Below are positions 24,706 to 38,200 of a DNA stretch of 64,000 nt, one piece after another (within the stretch, counting starts at the first letter, position 1; each line of letters starts with the position of its first letter). The stretch is from NCBI GenBank assembly GCA_949987565.1, contig OX465101.1:25387911-25451910 (forward strand), in the 5' to 3' direction. Source of the DNA: Luidia sarsii (lineage: Eukaryota; Echinodermata; Asteroidea; Paxillosida; Luidiidae). Under the pieces are notes generated by a model. That model ran no database searches and had not been told where the DNA came from. It was given only the letters and a program-made list of their open reading frames with translations. A program made the translations under genes and the position numbers.

Positions 24706-27465
24706 TTGAAGGCGATATTCAGGAGGAGTCATTACAAGTCTCTGCAGCAAGATTCTTTGCAGTGTATTGTAAGCGCGTTGCAATATACTTGGCTGTGCGC
24801 CGTCGCTCAAAGAACATGCCTCCTTTGCCTTAAAATAATTCTTGAATTTAGTCTCAGATATCATGTCCTTCGATCGGATCCTCTCGAGAGCATGTCAAGC
24901 TACAGATAGGTCAATTTTCAGCCTCTGGAACAAAATAGTTTTGATGATAATGACTAGAAGGCAAAGACCGTCTGACACATACCCCCTACTTGTGTTTTGT
25001 TGACAGTCGTATTGCCGCTACACTTATTAAACCGATGGCATCAGGGTACATTTGCCTGGGCGTATTTCAGTGCAGATTTAAGGTACCTTACTAATTCTTT
25101 CGGAAATCGATTGACAAGGCCACGGGCTATGATCTGAACATAGTTTTAGCTTGAAGGTTTGAATATTGAAGGCGATATTCAGGAGGAGTCATTACAAGTC
25201 TCTGCAGCGAGATTCTTTGCAGTGTATTGTAAGCGCGTCGCAATATACTTGGCTGTGCGCCGTCGCTCAAAGAACATGCCTCCTTTGCCTTAAAATAATT
25301 CTTGAATTGAGTCTCAGATATCATGTCTTTCGATTGGATCCTCTCGAGAGCATGTCAAGCTACAGATAGGTCAATTTTCAGCTTCTGGAACGAAATAGTT
25401 TTGATGATAATGACTAGAAGGCAAAGACCGTCTGACACATACCCCCTACTTGTGTTTTGTTGACAGTCGTATTGCCGCTACACTTATTAAACCGATGGCA
25501 TCAGGGTACATTTGCCTGGGCGTATTTCAGTGCAGATTTAAGGTACCTTACTAATTCTTTCGGAAATCGATTGACAAGGCCACGGGCTATGATCTGAACA
25601 TAGTTTTAGCTTGAAGGTTTGAATATTAAAGGCGATATTCAGGAGGAGTCATTACAAGTCTCTGCAGCGAGATTCTTTGCAGTGTATTGTAAGCGCGTCG
25701 CAATATACTTGGCTGTGCGCTGTCGCTCAAAGAACATGCCTCCTTTGCCTTAAAATAATTCTTGAATTAAGTCTCAGATATCTTGTCTTTCGATCGGATC
25801 CTCTCGAGAGCATGTCAAGCTACAGATAGGTCAATTTTCAGCTTCTGGAACGAAATAGTTTTTATGATAATGACTAGAAGGCAAAGACCGTCTGACACAT
25901 ACCCCCTACTTGTGTTTTGTTGACAGTCGTATTGCCGCTAGACTTATTAAACCGATGGCATCAGGGTACATTTGCCTGGGCGTATTTCTGTGCAGATTTA
26001 AGGTACCTTACTAATCCTTCCGGAAATCAATTGACAAGGCCACGGGCTATGATATGAACATAGTTCTAGCTTGAAGGTTTGAATATTGAAGGCGATATTC
26101 AGGAGGAGTCATTACAAGTCTCTGCAGCAAGATTCTTTGCAGTGTATTGTAAGCGCGTTGCAATATACTTGGCTGTGCGCCGTCGCTCAAAGAACATGCC
26201 TCCTTTGCCTTAAAATAATTCTTGAATTTAGTCTCAGATATCATGTCCTTCGATCGGATCCTCTCGAGAGCATGTCAAGCTACAGATAGGTCAATTTTCA
26301 GCCTCTGGAACGAAATAGTTTTGATGATAATGACTAGAAGGCAAAGACCGTCTGACACATACCCCCTACTTGTGTTTTGTTGACAGTCGTATTGCCGCTA
26401 CACTTATTAAACCGATGGCATCAGGGTACATTTGCCTGGGCGTATTTCAGTGCAGATTTAAGGTACCTTACTAATTCTTTCGGAAATCGATTGACAAGGC
26501 CACGGGCTATGATCTGAACATAGTTTTAGCTTGAAGGTTTGAATATTGAAGGCGATATTCAGGAGGAGTCATTACAAGTCTCTGCAGCGAGATTCTTTGC
26601 AGTGTATTGTAAGCGCGTCGCAATATACTTGGCTGTGCGCCGTCGCTCAAAGAACATGCCTCCTTTGCCTTAAAATAATTCTTGAATTGAGTCTCAGATA
26701 TCATGTCTTTCGATTGGATCCTCTCGAGAGCATGTCAAGCTACAGATAGGTCAATTTTCAGCTTCTGGAACGAAATAGTTTTGATGATAATGACTAGAAG
26801 GCAAAGACCGTCTGACACATACCCCCTACTTGTGTTTTGTTGACAGTCGTATTGCCGCTACACTTATTAAACCGATGGCATCAGGGTACATTTGCCTGGG
26901 CGTATTTCAGTGCAGATTTAAGGTACCTTACTAATTCTTTCGGAAATCGATTGACAAGGCCACGGGCTATGATCTGAACATAGTTTTAGCTTGAAGGTTT
27001 GAATATTAAAGGCGATATTCAGGAGGAGTCATTACAAGTCTCTGCAGCGAGATTCTTTGCAGTGTATTGTAAGCGCGTCGCAATATACTTGGCTGTGCGC
27101 TGTCGCTCAAAGAACATGCCTCCTTTGCCTTAAAATAATTCTTGAATTAAGTCTCAGATATCTTGTCTTTCGATCGGATCCTCTCGAGAGCATGTCAAGC
27201 TACAGATAGGTCAATTTTCAGCTTCTGGAACGAAATAGTTTTTATGATAATGACTAGAAGGCAAAGACCGTCTGACACATACCCCCTACTTGTGTTTTGT
27301 TGACAGTCGTATTGCCGCTACACTTATTAAACCGATGGCATCAGGGTACATTTGCCTGGGCGTATTTCTGTGCAGATTTGAGGTACCTTACTAATTCTTC
27401 CGGAAATCAATTGACAAGGCCACGGGCTATGATATGAACATAGTTCTAGCTTGAAGGTTTGAATA
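24706..27465 (+). repeat. Array block 8: 3-monomer duplication A-H-K / A-H-K
   Basis: Two 1,380-bp copies share rare variants at exact 1,380-bp spacing: ctaatccttcc near 24635 and 26015, gaatttagtc near 24849 and 26229, and ctgtcgctc at 25721 and 27101. The only difference I noticed is at 24932 (caaaatag against cgaaatag at 26312). The exchange point lies upstream of 24706, because the ctaatcc variant is already shared there. Contains no gene. Confidence 0.88.
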
Positions 27466-30400
27466 TTGAAGGCGATATTCAGGAGGAGTCATTACAAGTC
27501 TCTGCAGCAAGATTCTTTGCAGTGTATTGTAAGCGCCTTGCAATATACTTGGCTGTGCGCCGTCGCTCAAAGAACATGCCTCCTTTGCCTTAAAATAATT
27601 CTTGAATTGAGTCTCAAATATCATGTCCTTCGATCGGATCCTCTCGAGAGCATGTCAAGCTACAGATAGGTCAATTTTCAGCCTCTGGAACGAAATAGTT
27701 TTGATGATAATGACTAGAAGGCAAAGACCGTCTGACACATACCCCCTACTTGTGTTTTGTTGACAGTCGTATTGCCGCTACACTTATTAAACCGATGGCA
27801 TCAGGGTACATTTGCCTGGGCGTATTTCAGTGCAGATTTAAGGTACCTTACTAATTCTTTCGGAAATCGATTGACAAGGCCACGGGCTATGATCTGAACA
27901 TAGTTTTAGCTTGAAGGTTTGAATATTGAAGGCGATATTCAGGAGGAGTCATTACAAGTCTCTGCAGCGAGATTCTTTGCAGTGTATTGTAAGCGCGTCG
28001 CAATATACTTGGCTGTGCGCCGTCGCTCAAAGAACATGCCTCCTTTGCCTTAAAATAATTCTTGAATTGAGGCTCAGATATCTTGTCTCTCGATCGGATC
28101 CTCTCGAGAGCATGTCAAGCTACCGATAGGTCAATTTTCAGACTCTGGAACGAAATAGTTTTGAGGATAAAGACTAGAAGGCAAAGACCGTCTGACACAT
28201 ACCCCCTACTTGTGTTGTGTTGACAGTCGTATTGCCGCTACACTTATTAAACCGATGGCATCAGGGTACATTTGCCTGGGCGTATTTCAGTGCAGATTTA
28301 AGGTACCTTACTAATTCTTTCGGAAATCGATTGACAAGGCCACGGGCTATGATCTGAACATAGTTTTAGCTTGAAGGTTTGAATATTAAAGGCGATATTC
28401 GGGAGGAGTCATTACAAGTCTCTGCAGCGAGATTCTTTGCAGTGTATTGTAAGCGCGTCGCAATATACTTGGCTGTGCGCCGTCGCTCAAAGAACATGCC
28501 TCCTTTGCCTTAAAATAATTCTTGAATTAAGTCTCAGATATCTTGTCTTTCGATCGGATCCTCTCGAGAGCATGTCAAGCTACAGATAGGTCAATTTTCA
28601 GCTTCTGGAACGAAATAGTTTTGATGATAATGACTAGAAGGCAAAGACCGTCTGACACATACCCCCTACTTGTGTTTTGTTGACAGTCGTATTGCCGCTA
28701 GACTTATTAAACCGATGGCATCAGGGTACATTTGCCTGGGCGTATTTCTGTGCAGATTTAAGGTACCTTACTAATTCTTCCGGAAATCAATTGACAAGGC
28801 CACGGGCTATGATACGAACATAGTTCTAGCTTGAAGGTTTGAATATTGAAGGCGATTTTCAGGAGGAGTCATTACAAGTCTCTGCAGCAAGATTCTTTGC
28901 AGTGTATTGTAAGCGCGTTGCAATATACTTGGCTGTGCGCCGTCGCTCAAAGAACATGCCTCCTTTGCCTTAAAATAATTCTTGAATTAAGTCTCAGATA
29001 TCTTGTCTTTCGATCGGATCCTCTCGAGAGCATGTCAAGCTACAGATAGGTCAATTTTCAGCTTCTGGAACGAAATAGTTTTTATGATAATGACTAGAAG
29101 GCAAAGACCGTCTGACACATACCCCCTACTTGTGTTTTGTTGACAGTCGTATTGCCGCTAGACTTATTAAACCGATGGCATCAGGGTACATTTGCCTGGG
29201 CGTATTTCTGTGCAGATTTAAGGTACCTTACTAATTCTTCCGGAAATCAATTGACAAGGCCACGGGCTATGATATGAACATAGTTCTAGCTTGAAGGTTT
29301 GAATATTGAAGGCGATATTCAGGAGGAGTCATTACAAGTCTCTGCAGCAAGATTCTTTGCAGTGTAATGTAAGCGCGTTGCAATATACTTGGCTGTGCGC
29401 CGTCGCTCAAAGAACATGCCTCCTTTGCCTTAAAATAATTCTTGAATTGAGTCTCAGATATCATGTCCTTCGATCGGATCCTCTCGAGAGCATGTCAAGC
29501 TACAGATAGGTCAATTTTCAGCCTCTGGAACGAAATAGTTTTGATGATAATGACTAGAAGGCAAAGACCGTCTGACACATACCCCCTACTTGTGTTTTGT
29601 TGACAGTCGTATTGCCGCTACACTTATTAAACCGATGGCATCAGGGTACATTTGCCTGGGCGTATTTCAGTGCAGATTTAAGGTAACTTACTAATTCTTT
29701 CGGAAATCGATTGACAAGGCCACGGGCTATGATCTGAACATAGTTTTAGCTTGAAGGTTTGAATATTGAAGGCGATATTCAGGAGGAGTCATTACAAGTC
29801 TCTGCAGCGAGATTCTTTGCAGTGTATTGTAAGCGCGTCGCAATATACTTGGCTGTGCGCCGTCGCTCAAAGAACATGCCTCCTTTGCCTTAAAATAATT
29901 CTTGAATTAAGTCTCAGATATCTTGTCTTTCGATCGGATCCTCTCGAGAGCATGTCAAGCTACAGATAGGTCAATTTTCAGACTCTGGAACGAAATAGTT
30001 TTGATGATAATGACTAGAAGGCAAAGACCGTCTGACACATACCCCCTACTTGTGTATTTGTTGACAGTCGTATTGCCGCTACACTTATTAAACCGATGGC
30101 ATCAGGGTACATTTGCCTGGGCGTATTTCAGTGCAGATTTAAGGTACCTTACTAATTCTTTCGGAAATCGATTGACAAGGCCACGGGCTATGATCTGAAC
30201 ATAGTTTTAGCTTGAAGGTTTGAATATTAAAGGCGATATTCGGGAGGAGTCATTACAAGTCTCTGCAGCGAGATTCTTTGCAGTGTATTGTAAGCGCGTC
30301 GCAATATACTTGGCTGTGCGCCGTCGCTCAAAGAACATGCCTCCTTTGCCTTAAAATAATTCTTGAATTAAGTCTCAGATATCTTGTCTTTCGATCGGAT

Positions 30401-31606
30401 CCTCTCGAGAGCATGTCAAGCTACAGATAGGTCAATTTTCAGCTTCTGGAACGAAATAGTTTTGATGATAATGACTAGAAGGCAAAGACCGTCTGACACA
30501 TACCCCCTACTTGTGTTTTGTTGACAGTCGTATTGCCGCTAGACTTATTAAACCGATGGCATCAGGGTACATTTGCCTGGGCGTATTTCTGTGCAGATTT
30601 AAGGTACCTTACTAATTCTTCCGGAAATCAATTGACAAGGCCACGGGCTATGATACGAACATAGTTCTAGCTTGAAGGTTTGAATATTGAAGGCGATTTT
30701 CAGGAGGAGTCATTACAAGTCTCAGCAGCAAGATTCTTTGCAGTGTATTGTAAGCGCGTTGCAATATACTTGGCTGTGCGCCGTCGCTCAAAGAACATGC
30801 CTCCTTTGCCTTAAAATAATTCTTGAATTAAGTCTCAGATATCTTGTCTTTCGATCGGATCCTCTCGAGAGCATGTCAAGCTACAGATAGGTCAATTTTC
30901 AGCTTCTGGAACGAAATAGTTTTTATGATAATGACTAGAAGGCAAAGACCGTCTGACACATACCCCCTACTTGTGTTTTGTTGACAGTCGTATTGCCGCT
31001 ACACTTATTAAACCGATGGCATCAGGGTACATTTGCCTGGGCGTATTTCAGTGCAGATTTAAGGTACCTTACTAATTCTTTCGGAAATCGATTGACAAGG
31101 CCACGGGCTATGATCTGAACATAGTTTTAGCTTGAAGGTTTGAATATTAAAGGCGATATTCAGGAGGAGTCATTACAAGTCTCTGCAGCGAGATTCTTTG
31201 CAGTGTATTGTAAGCGCGTCGCAATATACTTGGCTGTGCGCTGTCGCTCAAAGAACATGCCTCCTTTGCCTTAAAATAATTCTTGAATTAAGTCTCAGAT
31301 ATCTTGTCTTTCGATCGGATCCTCTCGAGAGCATGTCAAGCTACAGATAGGTCAATTTTCAGCTTCTGGAACGAAATAGTTTTTATGATAATGACTAGAA
31401 GGCAAAGACCGTCTGACACATACCCCCTACTTGTGTTTTGTTGACAGTCGTATTGCCGCTACACTTATTAAACCGATGGCATCAGGGTACATTTGCCTGG
31501 GCGTATTTCTGTGCAGATTTGAGGTACCTTACTAATTCTTCCGGAAATCAATTGACAAGGCCACGGGCTATGATATGAACATAGTTCTAGCTTGAAGGTT
31601 TGAATA
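27466..31606 (+). repeat. Array block 9: 9-monomer unit, first copy (A-R-K-D-N-S-K-Q-K)
   Basis: Nine monomers, including a 461-bp copy at 29766, make a 4,141-bp unit. Rare variants recur 4,141 bp downstream: 27380/31521 (gatttgagg), 27537/31678 (gcgcctt), 27617/31758 (ctcaaat), 29686/33827 (ggtaactt) and 30724/34865 (ctcagcagc). The exact spacing shows one recent duplication of the whole unit. Contains no gene. Confidence 0.9.
30924..31002. other. Unequal-exchange junction ending the 4,141-bp unit
   Basis: The Q monomer reads tttttatg at 30924 (as its partner copy does near 35065) but then switches to gctacact at 31002 and stays lineage 2 (ttcagtgc, ttcggaaatcgattg, gatctg). The partner copy stays lineage 1 (gctagact near 35143). 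Downstream sequence matches the K monomer at 27006. The switch is where one nine-monomer copy joins the next. Confidence 0.7.
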
Positions 31607-34600
31607 TTGAAGGCGATATTCAGGAGGAGTCATTACAAGTCTCTGCAGCAAGATTCTTTGCAGTGTATTGTAAGCGCCTTGCAATATACTTGGCTGTGCG
31701 CCGTCGCTCAAAGAACATGCCTCCTTTGCCTTAAAATAATTCTTGAATTGAGTCTCAAATATCATGTCCTTCGATCGGATCCTCTCGAGAGCATGTCAAG
31801 CTACAGATAGGTCAATTTTCAGCCTCTGGAACGAAATAGTTTTGATGATAATGACTAGAAGGCAAAGACCGTCTGACACATACCCCCTACTTGTGTTTTG
31901 TTGACAGTCGTATTGCCGCTACACTTATTAAACCGATGGCATCAGGGTACATTTGCCTGGGCGTATTTCAGTGCAGATTTAAGGTACCTTACTAATTCTT
32001 TCGGAAATCGATTGACAAGGCCACGGGCTATGATCTGAACATAGTTTTAGCTTGAAGGTTTGAATATTGAAGGCGATATTCAGGAGGAGTCATTACAAGT
32101 CTCTGCAGCGAGATTCTTTGCAGTGTATTGTAAGCGCGTCGCAATATACTTGGCTGTGCGCCGTCGCTCAAAGAACATGCCTCCTTTGCCTTAAAATAAT
32201 TCTTGAATTGAGGCTCAGATATCTTGTCTCTCGATCGGATCCTCTCGAGAGCATGTCAAGCTACCGATAGGTCAATTTTCAGACTCTGGAACGAAATAGT
32301 TTTGAGGATAAAGACTAGAAGGCAAAGACCGTCTGACACATACCCCCTACTTGTGTTGTGTTGACAGTCGTATTGCCGCTACACTTATTAAACCGATGGC
32401 ATCAGGGTACATTTGCCTGGGCGTATTTCAGTGCAGATTTAAGGTACCTTACTAATTCTTTCGGAAATCGATTGACAAGGCCACGGGCTATGATCTGAAC
32501 ATAGTTTTAGCTTGAAGGTTTGAATATTAAAGGCGATATTCGGGAGGAGTCATTACAAGTCTCTGCAGCGAGATTCTTTGCAGTGTATTGTAAGCGCGTC
32601 GCAATATACTTGGCTGTGCGCCGTCGCTCAAAGAACATGCCTCCTTTGCCTTAAAATAATTCTTGAATTAAGTCTCAGATATCTTGTCTTTCGATCGGAT
32701 CCTCTCGAGAGCATGTCAAGCTACAGATAGGTCAATTTTCAGCTTCTGGAACGAAATAGTTTTGATGATAATGACTAGAAGGCAAAGACCGTCTGACACA
32801 TACCCCCTACTTGTGTTTTGTTGACAGTCGTATTGCCGCTAGACTTATTAAACCGATGGCATCAGGGTACATTTGCCTGGGCGTATTTCTGTGCAGATTT
32901 AAGGTACCTTACTAATTCTTCCGGAAATCAATTGACAAGGCCACGGGCTATGATACGAACATAGTTCTAGCTTGAAGGTTTGAATATTGAAGGCGATTTT
33001 CAGGAGGAGTCATTACAAGTCTCTGCAGCAAGATTCTTTGCAGTGTATTGTAAGCGCGTTGCAATATACTTGGCTGTGCGCCGTCGCTCAAAGAACATGC
33101 CTCCTTTGCCTTAAAATAATTCTTGAATTAAGTCTCAGATATCTTGTCTTTCGATCGGATCCTCTCGAGAGCATGTCAAGCTACAGATAGGTCAATTTTC
33201 AGCTTCTGGAACGAAATAGTTTTTATGATAATGACTAGAAGGCAAAGACCGTCTGACACATACCCCCTACTTGTGTTTTGTTGACAGTCGTATTGCCGCT
33301 AGACTTATTAAACCGATGGCATCAGGGTACATTTGCCTGGGCGTATTTCTGTGCAGATTTAAGGTACCTTACTAATTCTTCCGGAAATCAATTGACAAGG
33401 CCACGGGCTATGATATGAACATAGTTCTAGCTTGAAGGTTTGAATATTGAAGGCGATATTCAGGAGGAGTCATTACAAGTCTCTGCAGCAAGATTCTTTG
33501 CAGTGTAATGTAAGCGCGTTGCAATATACTTGGCTGTGCGCCGTCGCTCAAAGAACATGCCTCCTTTGCCTTAAAATAATTCTTGAATTGAGTCTCAGAT
33601 ATCATGTCCTTCGATCGGATCCTCTCGAGAGCATGTCAAGCTACAGATAGGTCAATTTTCAGCCTCTGGAACGAAATAGTTTTGATGATAATGACTAGAA
33701 GGCAAAGACCGTCTGACACATACCCCCTACTTGTGTTTTGTTGACAGTCGTATTGCCGCTACACTTATTAAACCGATGGCATCAGGGTACATTTGCCTGG
33801 GCGTATTTCAGTGCAGATTTAAGGTAACTTACTAATTCTTTCGGAAATCGATTGACAAGGCCACGGGCTATGATCTGAACATAGTTTTAGCTTGAAGGTT
33901 TGAATATTGAAGGCGATATTCAGGAGGAGTCATTACAAGTCTCTGCAGCGAGATTCTTTGCAGTGTATTGTAAGCGCGTCGCAATATACTTGGCTGTGCG
34001 CCGTCGCTCAAAGAACATGCCTCCTTTGCCTTAAAATAATTCTTGAATTAAGTCTCAGATATCTTGTCTTTCGATCGGATCCTCTCGAGAGCATGTCAAG
34101 CTACAGATAGGTCAATTTTCAGACTCTGGAACGAAATAGTTTTGATGATAATGACTAGAAGGCAAAGACCGTCTGACACATACCCCCTACTTGTGTATTT
34201 GTTGACAGTCGTATTGCCGCTACACTTATTAAACCGATGGCATCAGGGTACATTTGCCTGGGCGTATTTCAGTGCAGATTTAAGGTACCTTACTAATTCT
34301 TTCGGAAATCGATTGACAAGGCCACGGGCTATGATCTGAACATAGTTTTAGCTTGAAGGTTTGAATATTAAAGGCGATATTCGGGAGGAGTCATTACAAG
34401 TCTCTGCAGCGAGATTCTTTGCAGTGTATTGTAAGCGCGTCGCAATATACTTGGCTGTGCGCCGTCGCTCAAAGAACATGCCTCCTTTGCCTTAAAATAA
34501 TTCTTGAATTAAGTCTCAGATATCTTGTCTTTCGATCGGATCCTCTCGAGAGCATGTCAAGCTACAGATAGGTCAATTTTCAGCTTCTGGAACGAAATAG

Positions 34601-35287
34601 TTTTGATGATAATGACTAGAAGGCAAAGACCGTCTGACACATACCCCCTACTTGTGTTTTGTTGACAGTCGTATTGCCGCTAGACTTATTAAACCGATGG
34701 CATCAGGGTACATTTGCCTGGGCGTATTTCTGTGCAGATTTAAGGTACCTTACTAATTCTTCCGGAAATCAATTGACAAGGCCACGGGCTATGATACGAA
34801 CATAGTTCTAGCTTGAAGGTTTGAATATTGAAGGCGATTTTCAGGAGGAGTCATTACAAGTCTCAGCAGCAAGATTCTTTGCAGTGTATTGTAAGCGCGT
34901 TGCAATATACTTGGCTGTGCGCCGTCGCTCAAAGAACATGCCTCCTTTGCCTTAAAATAATTCTTGAATTAAGTCTCAGATATCTTGTCTTTCGATCGGA
35001 TCCTCTCGAGAGCATGTCAAGCTACAGATAGGTCAATTTTCAGCTTCTGGAACGAAATAGTTTTTATGATAATGACTAGAAGGCAAAGACCGTCTGACAC
35101 ATACCCCCTACTTGTGTTTTGTTGACAGTCGTATTGCCGCTAGACTTATTAAACCGATGGCATCAGGGTACATTTGCCTGGGCGTATTTCTGTGCAGATT
35201 TAAGGTACCTTACTAATTCTTCCGGAAATCAATTGACAAGGCCACGGGCTATGATATGAACATAGTTCTAGCTTGAAGGTTTGAATA
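31607..35287 (+). repeat. Array block 10: 9-monomer unit, second copy (A-R-K-D-N-S-K-Q)
   Basis: Eight monomers repeat block 9 with a 461-bp copy at 33907. Similarity to block 9 begins slightly before this block, in the K monomer at 31147 (ctgtcgctc at 31242 matches 27101), and ends between about 35065 and 35143, where this copy continues as lineage 1 (gctagact) while block 9 switches to lineage 2. Contains no gene. Confidence 0.9.
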
Positions 35288-38200
35288 TTGAAGGCGATAT
35301 TCAGGAGGAGTCATTACAAGTCTCTGCAGCAAGATTCTTTGCAGTGTAATGTAAGCGCGTTGCAATATACTTGGCTGTGCGCCGTCGCTCAAAGAACATG
35401 CCTCCTTTGCCTTAAAATAATTCTTGAATTGAGTCTCAGATATCATGTCCTTCGATCGGATCCTCTCGAGAGCATGTCAAGCTACAGATAGGTCAATTTT
35501 CAGCCTCTGGAACGAAATAGTTTTGATGATAATGACTAGAAGGCAAAGACCGTCTGACACATACCCCCTACTTGTGTTTTGTTGACAGTCGTATTGCCGC
35601 TACACTTATTAAACCGATGGCATCAGGGTACATTTGCCTGGGCGTATTTCAGTGCAGATTTAAGGTACCTTACTAATTCTTTCGGAAATCGATTGACAAG
35701 GCCACGGGCTATGATCTGAACATAGTTTTAGCTTGAAGGTTTAAATATTAAAGGCGATATTCGGGAGGAGTCATTACAAGTCTCTGCAGCGAGATTCTTT
35801 GCAGTGTATTGTAAGCGCGTCGCAATATACTTGGCTGTGCGCCGTCGCTCAAAGAACATGCCTCCTTTGCCTTAAAATAATTCTTGAATTAAGTCTCAGA
35901 TATCTTGTCTTTCGATCGGATCCTCTCGAGAGCATGTCAAGCTACAGATAGGTCAATTTTCAGCTTCTGGAACGAAATAGTTTTGATGATAATGACTAGA
36001 AGGCAAAGACCGTCTGACACATACCCCCTACTTGTGTTTTGTTGACAGTCGTATTGCCGCTAGACTTATTAAACCGATGGCATCAGGGTACATTTGCCTG
36101 GGCGTATTTCTGTGCAGATTTAAGGTACCTTACTAATTCTTCCGGAAATCAATTGACAAGGCCACGGGCTATGATACGAACATAGTTCTAGCTTGAAGGT
36201 TTGAATATTGAAGGCAATTTTCAGGAGGAGTCATTACAAGTCTCAGCAGCAAGATTCTTTGCAGTGTATTGTAAGCGCGTTGCAATATACTTGGCTGTGC
36301 GCCGTCGCTCAAAGAACATGCCTCCTTTGCCTTAAAATAATTCTTGAATTAAGTCTCAGATATCTTGTCTTTCGATCGGATCCTCTCGAGAGCATGTCAA
36401 GCTACAGATAGGTCAATTTTCAGCTTCTGGAACGAAATAGTTTTTATGATAATGACTAGAAGGCAAAGACCGTCTGACACATACCCCCTACTTGTGTTTT
36501 GTTGACAGTCGTATTGCCGCTAGACTTATTAAACCGATGGCATCAGGGTACATTTGCCTGGGCGTATTTCTGTGCAGATTTAAGGTACCTTACTAATTCT
36601 TCCGGAAATCAATTGACAAGGCCACGGGCTATGATATGAACATAGTTCTAGCTTGAAGGTTTGAATATTGAAGGCGATATTCAGGAGGAGTCATTACAAG
36701 TCTCTGCAGCAAGATTCTTTGCAGTGTATTGTAAGCGCGTTGCAATATACTTGGCTGTGCGCCGTCGCTCAAAGAACATGCCTCCTTTGCCTTAAAATAA
36801 TTCTTGAATTAAGTCTCAGATATCTTGTCTTTCGATCGGATCCTCTCGAGAGCATGTCAAGCTACAGATAGGTCAATTTTCAGCTTCTGGAACGAAATAG
36901 TTTTTATGATAATGACTAGAAGGCAAAGACCGTCTGACACATACCCCCTACTTGTGTTTTGTTGACAGTCGTATTGCCGCTAGACTTATTAAACCGATGG
37001 CATCAGGGTAAATTTGCCTGGGCGTATTTCTGTGCAGATTTAAGGTACCTTACTAATTCTTCCGGAAATCAATTGACAAGGCCACGGGCTATGATATGAA
37101 CATAGTTCTAGCTTGAAGGTTTGAATATTGAAGGCGATATTCAGGAGGAGTCATTACAAGTCTCAGCAGCAAGATTCTTTGCAGTGTATTGTAAGCGCGT
37201 TGCAATATACTTGGCTGTGCGCCGTCGCTCAAAGAACATGCCTCCTTTGCCTTAAAATAATTCTTGAATTAAGTCTCAGATATCTTGTCTTTCGATCGGA
37301 TCCTCTCGAGAGCATGTCAAGCTACATATAGGTCAATTTTCAGCTTCTGGAACGAAATAGTTTTTATGATAATGACTAGAAGGCAAAGACCGTCTGACAC
37401 ATACCCCCTACTTGTGTTTTGTTGACAGTCGTATTGCCGCTAGACTTATTAAACCGATGGCATCAGGGTACATTTGCCTGGGCGTATTTCTGTGCAGATT
37501 TAAGGTACCTTACTAATTCTTCCGGAAATCAATTGACAAGGCCACGGGCTATGATATGAACATAGTTCTAGCTTGAAGGTTTGAATATTGAAGGCGATAT
37601 TCAGGAGGAGTCATTACAAGTCTCTGCAGCAAGATTCTTTGCAGTGTAATGTAAGCGCGTTGCAATATACTTGGCTGTGCGCCGTCGCTCAAAGAACATG
37701 CCTCCTTTGCCTTAAAATAATTCTTGAATTGAGTCTCAGATATCATGTCCTTTGATCGGATCCTCTCGAGAGCATGTCAAGCTACAGATAGGTCAATTTT
37801 CAGCCTCTGGAACGAAATAGTTTTGATGATAATGACTAGAAGGCAAAGACCGTCTGACACATACCCCCTACTTGTGTTTTGTTGACAGTCGTATTGCCGC
37901 TACACTTATTAAACCGATGGCATCAGGGTACATTTGCCTGGGCGTATTTCAGTGCAGATTTAAGGTACCTTACTAATTCTTTCCGAAATCGATTGACAAG
38001 GCCACGGGCTATGATCTGAACATAGTTTTAGCTTGAAGGTTTGAATATTAAAGGCGATATTCGGGAGGAGTCATTACAAGTCTCTGCAGCGAGATTCTTT
38101 GCAGTGTATTGTAAGCGCGTCGCAATATACTTGGCTGTGCGCCGTCGCTCAAAGAACATGCCTCCTTTGCCTTAAAATAATTCTTGAATTAAGTCTCAGA

